Shown: positions 8,966 through 17,351, numbered from the stretch's first letter. The stretch: DNA of 64,000 bases from Flavobacterium sp. SM15 (GCF_022012335.1 NZ_JAKLTO010000001.1:186001-250000), one strand, 5' to 3'. Made by a program: numbers and translations. The notes: generated by a model not told the origin, from the letters alone.

Positions 8966-10248
8966 GCAGTCTTAAACAACTCACGGAATTGATACAGAAT
9001 TCGTTCCAATAAACGCAAATCTTCGGTGATAATTTCGGCCGAACCTTTCATTTCCTGCTGAAAAGGGATCACTTTCTTGTAATTGGTTTTTAGAATCTTC
9101 GGCAAAGCAACATCCATCATTATGTTTCCGTCTTTATCCGGAACCAATGCGATATTTTTCACTTCGCCTTTCAACACCCCAAATTCACGATCAGGGTAAT
9201 TCGCCAAACGGATATTGACCTGCTGTCCTACTTTAATTTTACCCGAATTTCGTGCCGGAGCTTTCACTTTTCCAACATAACCCTCCTGAACTTTAGGAAC
9301 GATTGAAAACACGTTTTCCCCGGAAGAGATTGTTTGGTTTTCTACCCAAATCTGCAAAAAAGAAACTTCACCCTCTATGGAAGACCGCAAAACATAATTA
9401 AGCTCCCAATCTTTAATTACCTTCCTTAATTGGTAAAACGACTGTGCGACATTGCGCTCCAGATTCACTTCTTCTTTTGTCCCGCTGATTTGGGTTCCTT
9501 TAACCGCTCGTTTGTTGTCTATTAAAGACGAACGGAGCTGAGAAATAGAAGTTTGCAGGTTTTTAAAATTCTTCTCGGATTGCAAAAAAGAAAGTTTCTT
9601 CACTTCAAATTCCTGATCCGAAATCACTCCCTTTTTATGAAGCGTGGCATACCGATTCAATTCGTTTTTCTGCAGTTTCAATTCCTGCTCATTGATTTCT
9701 TTTTGCTGAAGCAGTAATTTCAAGCGCTCTGCCAACTGTCCGCTTTCCGATTGCTGTGCATTGGCCTCTACCTGAAAAGGCTGTAAATTGGTATTTAAAT
9801 TCTCAGCCACATAGTCTTTGTGAAAAACCGAATAGGCATTTTCGATTTCTCCCAATTGAGCGTTATTCAATTTTTCAAACGCAAAAGACATTCCTGGTTT
9901 AAAACTATCCAATAATGATTTTAAAACAAATACATCCTGATAACGCGCCGAATTTTCAATGACCGCCAGAGGCGTATTTTCCTTTACCTGTGAATGATCT
10001 TTAACCAAGATTGCCTCAATTCTTCCGGAAGTTTTGGCTACCAGTTTTTCCGGCGGAACATTGGTGGTAATTACAATATCAGAGGCAACTACATCAGGAT
10101 AACGTAAAAACCAGGATAACATCAGCATCATAATGATAATCACCAAAACCAAAAGACTACCCCATCGAATCATCCAATGCGGAACCTTGGTGAGAATATC
10201 TTGTACTTCCTCACTTCTCAATTCAAAATCTTGCGTATCTTCTGTCAT
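8962..10248 (-). CDS. HlyD-family membrane fusion protein of peptide exporter
   Basis: The product is a 428-residue periplasmic adaptor. It has one transmembrane anchor (about residues 31-49), a lipoyl/beta-barrel half beginning PPEKLVAKTSGRIEAILVKD, a long coiled-coil hairpin (about 175-255, rich in Gln, Leu and Lys), and a returning barrel with KAPARNSGKIKVGQQVNIRL. It starts one base after the stop of the C39 exporter, so the two are translationally coupled. Together they should form the inner-membrane export unit for the leader peptides at 12523-13267. An outer-membrane TolC partner is not encoded here. Confidence 0.92.
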   Translation of the reverse strand: MTEDTQDFELRSEEVQDILTKVPHWMIRWGSLLVLVIIIMMLMLSWFLRYPDVVASDIVITTNVPPEKLVAKTSGRIEAILVKDHSQVKENTPLAVIENSARYQDVFVLKSLLDSFKPGMSFAFEKLNNAQLGEIENAYSVFHKDYVAENLNTNLQPFQVEANAQQSESGQLAERLKLLLQQKEINEQELKLQKNELNRYATLHKKGVISDQEFEVKKLSFLQSEKNFKNLQTSISQLRSSLIDNKRAVKGTQISGTKEEVNLERNVAQSFYQLRKVIKDWELNYVLRSSIEGEVSFLQIWVENQTISSGENVFSIVPKVQEGYVGKVKAPARNSGKIKVGQQVNIRLANYPDREFGVLKGEVKNIALVPDKDGNIMMDVALPKILKTNYKKVIPFQQEMKGSAEIITEDLRLLERILYQFRELFKTA

Positions 10249-10249
10249 G

Positions 10250-12445
10250 TTAATTTCCTAATTGCAATTGATTGCGCACCAATTCAAAATAATTTCCTTT
10301 TTGTTCCACTAAAGCCGAATGACTTCCGATTTCTATAATTTTCCCTTTATCCAACACTACAATCTGATCGGCATTCATGACCGTACTTAAACGATGGGCA
10401 ATCACTACTACGGTTTTATCCTTGAAAAACAAATCCAGTTTGCGCATGATTTCCTTTTCGTTATTGGCATCCAAAGCTGATGTTGCTTCATCAAAAAACA
10501 ACATCTCTGGGTTTTTATAAACGGCACGGGCAATTAGTAATCGCTGCTTCTGTCCGGTACTCATACCTACTCCTTCGGAACCAATTTTAGTATTGAACCC
10601 TAAAGGAAGACCAAACACATACTCTTTGATGTTGGCCACCTCAGCAGCGTACAACAAACGCTCTTTATCCACTACATCTACTCCAACCGCAATATTGTTG
10701 GCAATGGTATCGCTAAAAACAAATCCTTCTTGCATCACAGCCCCTACAGTGTCTCGCCAAGCTCTTTGTGAAATGTTTTTTAACTGAGTGCTTCCAAGGG
10801 TTACCTCACCTTTTTCCGGTTCGTAAAACTTTAAAAGTAATTTCATCAATGTTGATTTCCCACTACCACTCACTCCCACAATAGCCGTAACTTTCTTGGT
10901 GGGAATGGTAAGGTTTAAATTATCTAAAACCGGAACATCCGAACCCAAATACCTAAAAGAAAGATCTTTAATTGCAATGTCTTGATTCTTCGGCACTTCG
11001 TTGGTTTGATTTACCTCCAATTGCTTTTCGTCTACCTTTTCATGAATCTCCGAAAGTCGCGCCAAAGAAATTTTAGCATCCTGAAGTTCTCGAACAAAAC
11101 CGATGAGCTGCGTGATCGGTCCATTCAAACTTCCTACAATGGAACTGATAGCCATCATCATCCCTAAAGTAATTTCCCCATCGATTACCAACTTAGCCGA
11201 TAAAAAGACAATAAAGATATTCTTCAATTCATTAATTACCGATGAACCAATGGATTGCGTTTGTTCCAAAATCAATCCTTTAATAGAAACGCGAAACAAA
11301 CGCGCCTGAACGTATTCCCATCCCCACCGTTTTTGTCGTTCCGCATTGTGCAGCTTGATTTCCTGCATCCCATTGATAAGTTCCATTACCTTGCTCTGCT
11401 CCTGACTTACTTCGGAAAAACGTTTATAATCCAACACTTCTCTTCGTTTTAAAAACAAGGTAATCCAACCAAAATAGGCAATGCTTCCTGCAAAAAAGAC
11501 CAAGAAAATCTTAAGGTTGTAATACGCCAAAACCCCTCCCATAACAACCATATTAATCACCGAAAAAAGAACATTCAGTGAAGAAGTTGTCAGGATGCGT
11601 TCAATTCTTTTGTGATCGTTAATCCGCTGCATGATGTCTGAGGTCATCCGTACATCAAAAAACGAAATGGGAAGATTCATTAACTTGATGAAAAAATCCG
11701 AAATGAGTGAAATATTAATTCGGGTGGAAAGGTGCAGTAAAATCCAACTGCGGATAAGTTCCAATGCGGTTCGTCCGGCAAAAAGAAATAATTGCGCGAA
11801 AAGGATCAGGTAAATAAACTTAATATTTTGATTCTGAATCCCGACATCTACAATACTTTGAGTAAGAAAAGGAAAAATAAGCTGCAGCAAACTACTGGCC
11901 AACAAACCGATACTAAGCTGCACCAAAAACTTCTTGTACTGCCAAAGGTATTTGTACAGAATTCCGAAACCCAACGCACCGGTTTCTTCATCATCATCAA
12001 ACTCAGACTTATGAAATTTAGGTGTAGCTTCCAATAAAAGTGCCACTCCTTCTTGCGTTGTTGCCACTGCATTGTTTCCGATCCAAAATTTGAGAAAATC
12101 AGCTTGATTGTATTCCAAGAGCCCAAATGCAGGATCAGAAATACAATAATTCCCCTTTTTTATATCATGCAGCACCACATAATGCTCTTTATTCCAATGT
12201 AAAATACACGGAAGCGGCGCCTCTTCCAAGCGCTCCAAATTGAGCTTTACCCCTAAAGTCCGAAATCCGATTTTCTCTGCGGCTTCGCTAAGAAACAGCA
12301 AATTACTGCCTTCCCGTGTAGTTTCACTAAAATCACGCAGCTTTTGGATATTGATCGTTTTTCCGTAATGCCTGGCAATGATTTTTAAACAGGTTGGACC
12401 ACAATCTTTACTGTCGGCTTGTATGTAATTGGGAAATTTCTTCAA
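10250..12445 (-). CDS. Peptidase C39 domain-containing ABC exporter (PCAT)
   Basis: This 731-residue protein both cleaves double-glycine leaders and exports the mature peptide. The N-terminal C39 papain-like protease has Gln9, catalytic Cys15 (DCGPTCL), His88 (HYVVL) and Asp104 (SDPA). Six transmembrane helices follow (about 165-440). The ATPase has Walker A GVSGSGKST, signature MSTGQKQRL, Walker B MLFFDEATSALD and the switch His in VIAHRLST. The start appears to be TTG at 12445, because no ATG lies upstream in frame and the protein begins at the normal place relative to Cys15. It is separated from the peptide genes by a terminator and a separate -7 box. Confidence 0.94.
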   Translation of the reverse strand: MKKFPNYIQADSKDCGPTCLKIIARHYGKTINIQKLRDFSETTREGSNLLFLSEAAEKIGFRTLGVKLNLERLEEAPLPCILHWNKEHYVVLHDIKKGNYCISDPAFGLLEYNQADFLKFWIGNNAVATTQEGVALLLEATPKFHKSEFDDDEETGALGFGILYKYLWQYKKFLVQLSIGLLASSLLQLIFPFLTQSIVDVGIQNQNIKFIYLILFAQLFLFAGRTALELIRSWILLHLSTRINISLISDFFIKLMNLPISFFDVRMTSDIMQRINDHKRIERILTTSSLNVLFSVINMVVMGGVLAYYNLKIFLVFFAGSIAYFGWITLFLKRREVLDYKRFSEVSQEQSKVMELINGMQEIKLHNAERQKRWGWEYVQARLFRVSIKGLILEQTQSIGSSVINELKNIFIVFLSAKLVIDGEITLGMMMAISSIVGSLNGPITQLIGFVRELQDAKISLARLSEIHEKVDEKQLEVNQTNEVPKNQDIAIKDLSFRYLGSDVPVLDNLNLTIPTKKVTAIVGVSGSGKSTLMKLLLKFYEPEKGEVTLGSTQLKNISQRAWRDTVGAVMQEGFVFSDTIANNIAVGVDVVDKERLLYAAEVANIKEYVFGLPLGFNTKIGSEGVGMSTGQKQRLLIARAVYKNPEMLFFDEATSALDANNEKEIMRKLDLFFKDKTVVVIAHRLSTVMNADQIVVLDKGKIIEIGSHSALVEQKGNYFELVRNQLQLGN

Positions 12446-12462
12446 GTTGTAAATTTTGTCTT

Positions 12463-12470
12463 CAAAAATA
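12463..12470 (-). promoter_or_regulatory. -7 box before the exporter genes
   Basis: TATTTTTG on the minus strand, 17 bases before the TTG start of the C39 exporter and directly after the hairpin at 12473-12506. No TTG is found at the usual -33 distance. Confidence 0.4.
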
Positions 12471-12472
12471 AT

Positions 12473-12506
12473 TTAAAAAAACTGCCTGAAGTCATTTCAG
12501 GCAGTT
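12473..12506 (-). terminator. Terminator between peptide genes and exporter genes
   Basis: A strong inverted repeat, AACTGCCTGAA / TTCAGGCAGTT with a five-base loop, is followed on the minus strand by a T run. It lies 16 bases past the last peptide gene. It probably makes peptide mRNA more abundant than exporter mRNA. Confidence 0.8.
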
Positions 12507-12522
12507 ATAAAACAAAAATCTA

Positions 12523-12720
12523 TTACATTTCACTAGTTGTTTCACAAACAACATCTTCACGAATACAGATTTGAGAACCACACATAATAATCCATTCACA
12601 ACAAATCAACCCTGGCGGCACCGGAGCTTTTCCGTTATCTGTAATTCCTCCAGTAATTGTTTTTTGCTCACTTATGGATAAGGCTTGAGCTCCTTCTAAA
12701 TTTAAAATGTTTTTTAACAT
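12523..12720 (-). CDS. Bacteriocin-like peptide precursor with double-glycine leader (peptide 1)
   Basis: The 65-residue precursor has leader MLKNILNLEGAQALSISEQK and then TITGG, the cleavage site for a C39 peptidase. The predicted 40-residue mature part is hydrophobic in the middle (LICCEWIIMCGSQICI) and contains five Cys. The leader is nearly identical to that of the peptides at 12771 and 13070. It is the last of the three peptide genes and is followed by a terminator, then by the exporter. A bacteriocin or signalling role is inferred from the leader and context. No homologous toxin is recognised. Confidence 0.85.
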   Translation of the reverse strand: MLKNILNLEGAQALSISEQKTITGGITDNGKAPVPPGLICCEWIIMCGSQICIREDVVCETTSEM

Positions 12721-12770
12721 AATCCAAGTTTTAAAAAAGAACTACCATTCAAAGCCCTAAAGCTGTTCAC

Positions 12771-12950
12771 CTATTCGTAAAACTCGATTTCAAAAGATGG
12801 CACTTCTTGGCACGCCAGTTCCAGACAATGCGAACCGTATTCGGCACACATTCCGTTAGTCTTGCATAACAGTTCGGCTCCATTAATTGAACATTGCTCT
12901 TTTTTAGATAATTTTTGAGCTCCCTGTAAGTTTAAAATAGTTGATAGCAT
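12771..12950 (-). CDS. Short Cys-rich leader peptide precursor with Gly-Ala site (peptide 2)
   Basis: This 59-residue frame is easily missed because of its size. It runs from ATG (complement at 12948-12950) to TAG. The leader MLSTILNLQGAQKLSKKEQC plus SINGA matches those of its neighbours at the conserved positions (ILNL-GAQ-LS--EQ--I-G), but the cleavage pair is Gly-Ala, a variant C39 proteases tolerate. The mature part, 34 residues, has four Cys (plus one in the leader) and an acidic aromatic end (FEIEFYE). It lies 50 bases upstream of peptide 1 and 119 bases downstream of peptide 3. Confidence 0.85.
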   Translation of the reverse strand: MLSTILNLQGAQKLSKKEQCSINGAELLCKTNGMCAEYGSHCLELACQEVPSFEIEFYE

Positions 12951-13069
12951 GGTAGTTCTTTTTATTGATTAGTATTTTTTATTTATTGCATGAGCAATTT
13001 TTACTCATTTGACATTCTAAAGAGGGTTCTCTATAAAAAACACTCTATTTAGAATTTAAGCTGTTTCTA

Positions 13070-13267
13070 TTAGTAGCAACATTTTGTACACGCTGGAGTA
13101 CCAGGGTTCCCATCCAAATCTGGAGGACATGTAGCAGTTGTTTTTGGAACACAGAACATTGTTGCCCACATATTTGCGCATTCTTTGGTAATACCACCGT
13201 TGATGGTTTTTTGAGCTTCTTTAGTTAATTTCTGAGCTCCTTCTAAATTCAAAATGTTTTTTAACAT
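13070..13267 (-). CDS. Bacteriocin-like peptide precursor with double-glycine leader (peptide 3)
   Basis: The 65-residue precursor has leader MLKNILNLEGAQKLTKEAQK followed by TINGG. The mature part of 40 residues has six Cys, ending ACTKCCY, and a Pro/Asp/Gly turn segment. An even number of Cys and the neighbouring VKOR/thioredoxin protein suggest up to three disulfides. It is the first peptide gene downstream of the oxidase. A hairpin (ATCCCAA / TTGGGA, 13294-13320) lies in the gap between them. Confidence 0.85.
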   Translation of the reverse strand: MLKNILNLEGAQKLTKEAQKTINGGITKECANMWATMFCVPKTTATCPPDLDGNPGTPACTKCCY

Positions 13268-13367
13268 AATTTAAAGTTTTTAAAAGTTGATTTATCCCAA
13301 CCCTTTAAAGACACTTGGGAATTGTGTCCACTCTCGCGCAAGAATATTTTAATTTCGTTTCTTAACA

Positions 13368-14915
13368 TTAATAGGCTAACACCTGCTTTGCTTCTGCAAA
13401 TTCATTTAAGAAGAACCTCAGCTCCTCAATCTCATACTCTGAAGGGAATTGCTTTCCATTTAACAACTTAACCGGCGTATAATTAAAGTTGTTTTTAGCG
13501 CACCATTCGTACTGCATAAAAATTTGGTTATTGGTCTGCATATCGATTGCGCTAACTTTCCAGTTCTGTAACCAAAGTTCCAGTTCAGGCTGATTAATAT
13601 GCCAATCGATAAGCGCAGCTTTAGCTTGTTTGGAATCAATATTGTTAATAGTCAGAATAGTCTCCACAACAATTCTATAAGGATTCTCCTGATTTTCAGG
13701 ATTTATGTTAAAGAGAATCGTTACACCTATTTTTTCAGGGAATTTTTGGCACAATTCATAAGCCTGTTGAAAAGCTGTATGACAATGACCGCAACTTGGA
13801 CTTACTATTACACTAAGCTGTACTTCTGCATGAGTGGATCCGAAGTTAAGCCCTTGCAGTTTCTCAAAACCTTCTTCTTGCGGAATTTCTTTCGATTGCG
13901 ACTGAAATATTTTGAAATTCCTTTTGAACTTGGTCAGTTTATTAGTTACATTTTCCAATTCAATATTACGTTTCAAAATAGGCCTTACCAACATCCAAAG
14001 CGAAACAAACACTAGTGCTGAAATCAAAAACACCCCTACGGTAACCCCAGCTATCTTTTGCTGATAAAGCTGAGCAGATATAAACCCTGTTGCCTGAATT
14101 ATCAACAAGAAAGAAACTGCCAGACAAAGTGTACACCATTTCTTTAATTCTACTTTCTGTAACCAGATTGAATACGCAATAACCGGTAAACTCATCACGC
14201 TAAGCCAGCCAATGATTGCAACCACAGGCTCAGAGAGAAATAAAAGCGCTGTAAAGGAACTTCCAAAAAACATAAGCGGTAATTCTGAAAAGTTAAGCGT
14301 ATTAAAAATTTTGCTTTTCCCTGATTGAATCACTTTACTACAGGAAACCTCAGAACTCATATTGCAGAGCTTGGAAACGGTTTCATTTTTTATACCTAAA
14401 CTTTCCTGAACAATAAAAACACCAACTAGGAAACCTAATAAAGAGGTAAGGCTAAAAAAAACGGTCCAAAGCGAAAATTCATTTCTTAATAAAGCCAGGG
14501 CAATAAGTGCCAAAATGGGTAAAACGTATTTTAGACTTTGGAAATTAAACGAAAAGGATGCTGGTTTGTTTTCGGTATTGGGTTCTATAGCAATCACTAC
14601 TCCACCCCAATCCATCAGGAAGTCATCGGAAGACAATGACTTCATTTTGCTATGTGTTTCAACAGCAATTTTCTGACGGGACTTGGTAACTAAAACAAAT
14701 TCTTTATTGAGAAACGTTAAAAACTGTCCAGGTAAATCATGAAATTGTTCTTTAGGAATTTTAACGGCAACATTTTCTATAGCCAGTAAATCTAAAGTAT
14801 CGGTTATCGCATAAACACTTGGATAATTTGGATGGGAATTAAATAATTCTTCAAAACTTTCTTTTTGCTCTGAAAAATTATTTTCCGCCAAGTATTTTTT
14901 TACCAATTCAGTCAT
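13368..14915 (-). CDS. VKOR-type disulfide oxidase fused to C39-like N-domain and thioredoxin C-domain
   Basis: The protein has 515 residues. Residues 1-112 resemble the C39 peptidase-like fold (HPNYPSVYAITDTLDLLAIE, then DWGGVVIAIE) but have no catalytic Cys, so it may only bind leaders. Residues 128-310 are a vitamin K epoxide reductase membrane domain with Cys184 and Cys192 in the loop and the quinone-linked pair in WCTLC (261, 264). After a linker, a thioredoxin-like domain carries SPSCGHCH (Cys375, Cys378). This arrangement should pass electrons from peptide thiols to quinone. It is directly upstream of three Cys-rich peptides, so peptide disulfide formation is the likely job. Confidence 0.88.
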   Translation of the reverse strand: MTELVKKYLAENNFSEQKESFEELFNSHPNYPSVYAITDTLDLLAIENVAVKIPKEQFHDLPGQFLTFLNKEFVLVTKSRQKIAVETHSKMKSLSSDDFLMDWGGVVIAIEPNTENKPASFSFNFQSLKYVLPILALIALALLRNEFSLWTVFFSLTSLLGFLVGVFIVQESLGIKNETVSKLCNMSSEVSCSKVIQSGKSKIFNTLNFSELPLMFFGSSFTALLFLSEPVVAIIGWLSVMSLPVIAYSIWLQKVELKKWCTLCLAVSFLLIIQATGFISAQLYQQKIAGVTVGVFLISALVFVSLWMLVRPILKRNIELENVTNKLTKFKRNFKIFQSQSKEIPQEEGFEKLQGLNFGSTHAEVQLSVIVSPSCGHCHTAFQQAYELCQKFPEKIGVTILFNINPENQENPYRIVVETILTINNIDSKQAKAALIDWHINQPELELWLQNWKVSAIDMQTNNQIFMQYEWCAKNNFNYTPVKLLNGKQFPSEYEIEELRFFLNEFAEAKQVLAY

Positions 14916-15185
14916 AAATTTTTAGTCTTAATTCAACAAATAATTGTGGATTGTTTTGACAAAAATTCAGCTTTTATGGCTCAAAAAAAAGGGAAGCCAC
15001 CCACAATTTTTAAATTATAGGTAGATAATTTATAAATTATTGATTAAAATTTACAAACGCAATTAATTGATATACAGGTATTTAATTTTGGTTTTTTAAA
15101 AAAGCAACAGTAACAAATGAAAATAAGCTCAAAGAATAATCCAGGAAACTACATTTGTCAAGCAAACACAAAAAAACCCAATTTT

Positions 15186-15401
15186 ATGAAACGTAATGTC
15201 TTTAAACTTGACTCTTTTTCTGGAAGTGAGTTAGATGCAAAACAATTAAAAACCATTCAAGGTGGATGGGGACCAACAGGACCAACAACTCCTCCTCCAG
15301 CAGTAGATCCGGAAGGAGAACCTGTTGGAACAGGTGGAAATGGTGATGGAAAAGATGGTGATGTAGCACCTCCTATTAAAGGAACTCCTACAATTCCTTA
15401 A
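15186..15401 (+). CDS. Leader peptide precursor, Cys-free Pro/Gly/Asp-rich core (peptide 4)
   Basis: From ATG at 15186 the precursor has 71 residues. The leader KRNVFKLDSFSGSELDAKQL plus KTIQGG fits the double-glycine type, so Trp would be the first mature residue. The 44-residue core has no Cys and is rich in Pro, Gly, Asp and Thr, including GNGDGKDGD. An upstream ATG at 15117 gives 23 more residues but breaks the leader pattern. TAATTTTG at 15083-15090 is a possible -7 box. The 3' end overlaps the convergent regulator gene by 14 bases. The leader differs from that of the three peptides nearby, so shared export is only probable. Confidence 0.7.
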   Translation: MKRNVFKLDSFSGSELDAKQLKTIQGGWGPTGPTTPPPAVDPEGEPVGTGGNGDGKDGDVAPPIKGTPTIP

Positions 15402-17190
15402 TCGTCTCAAGGCTTTCACTTTCCATAAGTCTTTTAGCAAACTGTGTCGGAGAAACACCGGTGCGTTTGCTAAAGGATTTTGTAAAAGATACGGCATTTT
15501 TAAAACCTACGCTTTCAGCAATAGCTTGAGTAGAATATTTACGGTAGGTAGGATTGTTAATCATTTGATCAATTACATAGTTAATTTTAAGCTCATTGGA
15601 ATATTCACTAAAGGTTTTTCCAAAGCTTTTATTCACTACATAAGAAAGGTAGGTTGTGTTGGTTTTAATCTTTTTAGCCACTGCTTGCTGGGTGAAGTTC
15701 GGTTTTAAAAATTCCTGCTTTCGCTCTAAAGATTTCAACTTCTTAACAATTTCCTTTTCTTTTTCTTCATCTATGCTCAACATCGAAGGGCTTGCCAGCG
15801 GTTCTGAATTATCCAGTGGTTCTGAGGTTTCAATATTTTCAAACTGAACTTCGGTTACTTCTTCCTCCGCTTCAATTACCGATGTTTTATTTTTGAATTC
15901 ATCAATTAAACTATTGATTCTTTCATTAATTCTTTTCTTATCACGGTACTGTTTAAAAGAAAATGCCACTAATCCCAACACCAAAACGATAAAAAACACA
16001 ATCGATAAGCGTCTGAGAAGAATGGAAAAACTCATATCCTTCTGTAAATCAATCATTTCTTTTTTCAGATTCTGATTACTTAAATGATTGTTTACTTTTA
16101 ACACTTCTGCATTTAATTCGGATTCAAATTTTTCGAAATTATCAAGATAAATCTGTGAATGGCGCATCGCATTTTCCTTATCGCCTAAATCCTTATAAAT
16201 TTTAGATTGATAATAGTTGGAACGAACATACTCCAATTCATTGGTTTTGTTTTTTTTATAAATTGAATCTACCCGCTGAAAAAGCACTAAAGCTTGTTTG
16301 TACCGCTTAGTTTCAAAATACAAATCCCCTAAATTATAACTGATATTACAATAAATGACAACCAAATCATGTTCTTTGGCCAACTGTAAGGTACTTTGGT
16401 AGATATTTTCAGCTTCTTTGTACTGGTTTTTTAAATAGTAAATATTGGCCAGATTTTTTTGAGCATTAATTCTGTTACTAAATAAATCTTTGGAATATAA
16501 TATGGCCTTTTTATAATAATACTCTGCAGAATCCAGTAACTTTTTATTGTCTTTATCCTCAGCATAGCCTTCCTCGTAAAAGCTTCCCAAATTGGTATTG
16601 ATATTACTTTTCCCTTGACGAAACTGACTTGGGGTGTACAATCCCTGATTGGCATTCATGATCTTTTCAGACAACTTACTGGCTTTTATGGCCATCTGGT
16701 AATTTCCAACCTCTTTATTAATGATTGAAATATTATTGTTAAACTTCACAATCTGCATGATGTCTCCAACGGATTGTGACATCTTCATCCCTTGCTGGTA
16801 AAACTTAAGTGCCTTGGAAAATTCACCTCTTTTCCAATAGGTTAACCCTTTATAATTTATGATATAAGCATTTAATTTGGTCTTTTCTTTAGAAGATTTT
16901 ACCTGGTCTAAAGCCGCCAGCGATTTTTCATAATAAAGATTTGACTTCAAACTGTCGCCTTTAATCTGAAACAAATACGATTTGGCACCAAAAGCAAAAG
17001 CCTTGTGTGAAAGATTATCCGACATTTCAATTCTGTTGGAAACGATCATCGCACTATCAACATTAGAATTGAGCAACAACCTTACTTTTGCGAATAAAAC
17101 AGAATATTCCTCCTCAGACAATGTGGTTTTTTTTTGGGAAAAACCAACAAAGGAGATCAGTAAAACGATCCAATAGATAAAACGTCTCAT
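15388..17190 (-). CDS. TPR-TM-AraC membrane transcriptional regulator
   Basis: The product has 600 residues. A signal-like segment (MRRFIYWIVLLISFVGFSQ) leads into TPR repeats (about 50-370, for example AFKFYQQGMKMSQ-type and ALVLFQRVDSIY helices). One transmembrane helix lies near 385-405, followed by an acidic linker and a C-terminal AraC-type helix-turn-helix (about 500-590, AIAESVGFKNAVSFTKSFSK and GVSPTQFAKR). The TPR part would be periplasmic and the DNA-binding part cytoplasmic. Such regulators often flank C39 exporter loci in flavobacteria, so control of the peptide locus is a reasonable guess. Confidence 0.85.
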   Translation of the reverse strand: MRRFIYWIVLLISFVGFSQKKTTLSEEEYSVLFAKVRLLLNSNVDSAMIVSNRIEMSDNLSHKAFAFGAKSYLFQIKGDSLKSNLYYEKSLAALDQVKSSKEKTKLNAYIINYKGLTYWKRGEFSKALKFYQQGMKMSQSVGDIMQIVKFNNNISIINKEVGNYQMAIKASKLSEKIMNANQGLYTPSQFRQGKSNINTNLGSFYEEGYAEDKDNKKLLDSAEYYYKKAILYSKDLFSNRINAQKNLANIYYLKNQYKEAENIYQSTLQLAKEHDLVVIYCNISYNLGDLYFETKRYKQALVLFQRVDSIYKKNKTNELEYVRSNYYQSKIYKDLGDKENAMRHSQIYLDNFEKFESELNAEVLKVNNHLSNQNLKKEMIDLQKDMSFSILLRRLSIVFFIVLVLGLVAFSFKQYRDKKRINERINSLIDEFKNKTSVIEAEEEVTEVQFENIETSEPLDNSEPLASPSMLSIDEEKEKEIVKKLKSLERKQEFLKPNFTQQAVAKKIKTNTTYLSYVVNKSFGKTFSEYSNELKINYVIDQMINNPTYRKYSTQAIAESVGFKNAVSFTKSFSKRTGVSPTQFAKRLMESESLETIKEL

Positions 17191-17215
17191 TGCTGCTTTA
17201 TAAAAAAAATTTTCA

Positions 17216-17245
17216 CAAAAGTAACGCTTATATGAGTATAATCAA
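17216..17245 (-). promoter_or_regulatory. Promoter of the TPR-AraC regulator
   Basis: Minus strand TTG and TACTTTTG with a 19-base spacer; the box ends about 25 bases before the ATG at 17190. Confidence 0.65.
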
Positions 17246-17298
17246 ACGAAATTTGTCCCACAACGTTAAAAAGTCATTAAAATTATAACAGCCCGTAA

Positions 17299-17329
17299 TT
17301 GATTAGTTAAATTTGTTTCTTTACTTTTG
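17299..17329 (+). promoter_or_regulatory. Promoter of glutaryl-CoA dehydrogenase
   Basis: TTG (17299-17301) and TACTTTTG (17322-17329), spacer 20 bases, ending 22 bases before the ATG. It diverges from the promoter at 17216-17245. Confidence 0.7.
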
Positions 17330-17351
17330 TCAACCAAAATAACAAACAACA

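Noticed and set aside
12951..13069. Possible further peptide gene or terminator between peptides 2 and 3
   Set aside because: No frame with a leader was found. TTCTAAA/TTTAGAA and ATGAG/CTCAT repeats are present, but stems are short and loops long, so I did not call them.
15117..15185. Longer start for peptide 4
   Set aside because: It would put 23 extra residues before a standard double-glycine leader; the internal ATG fits the family better.
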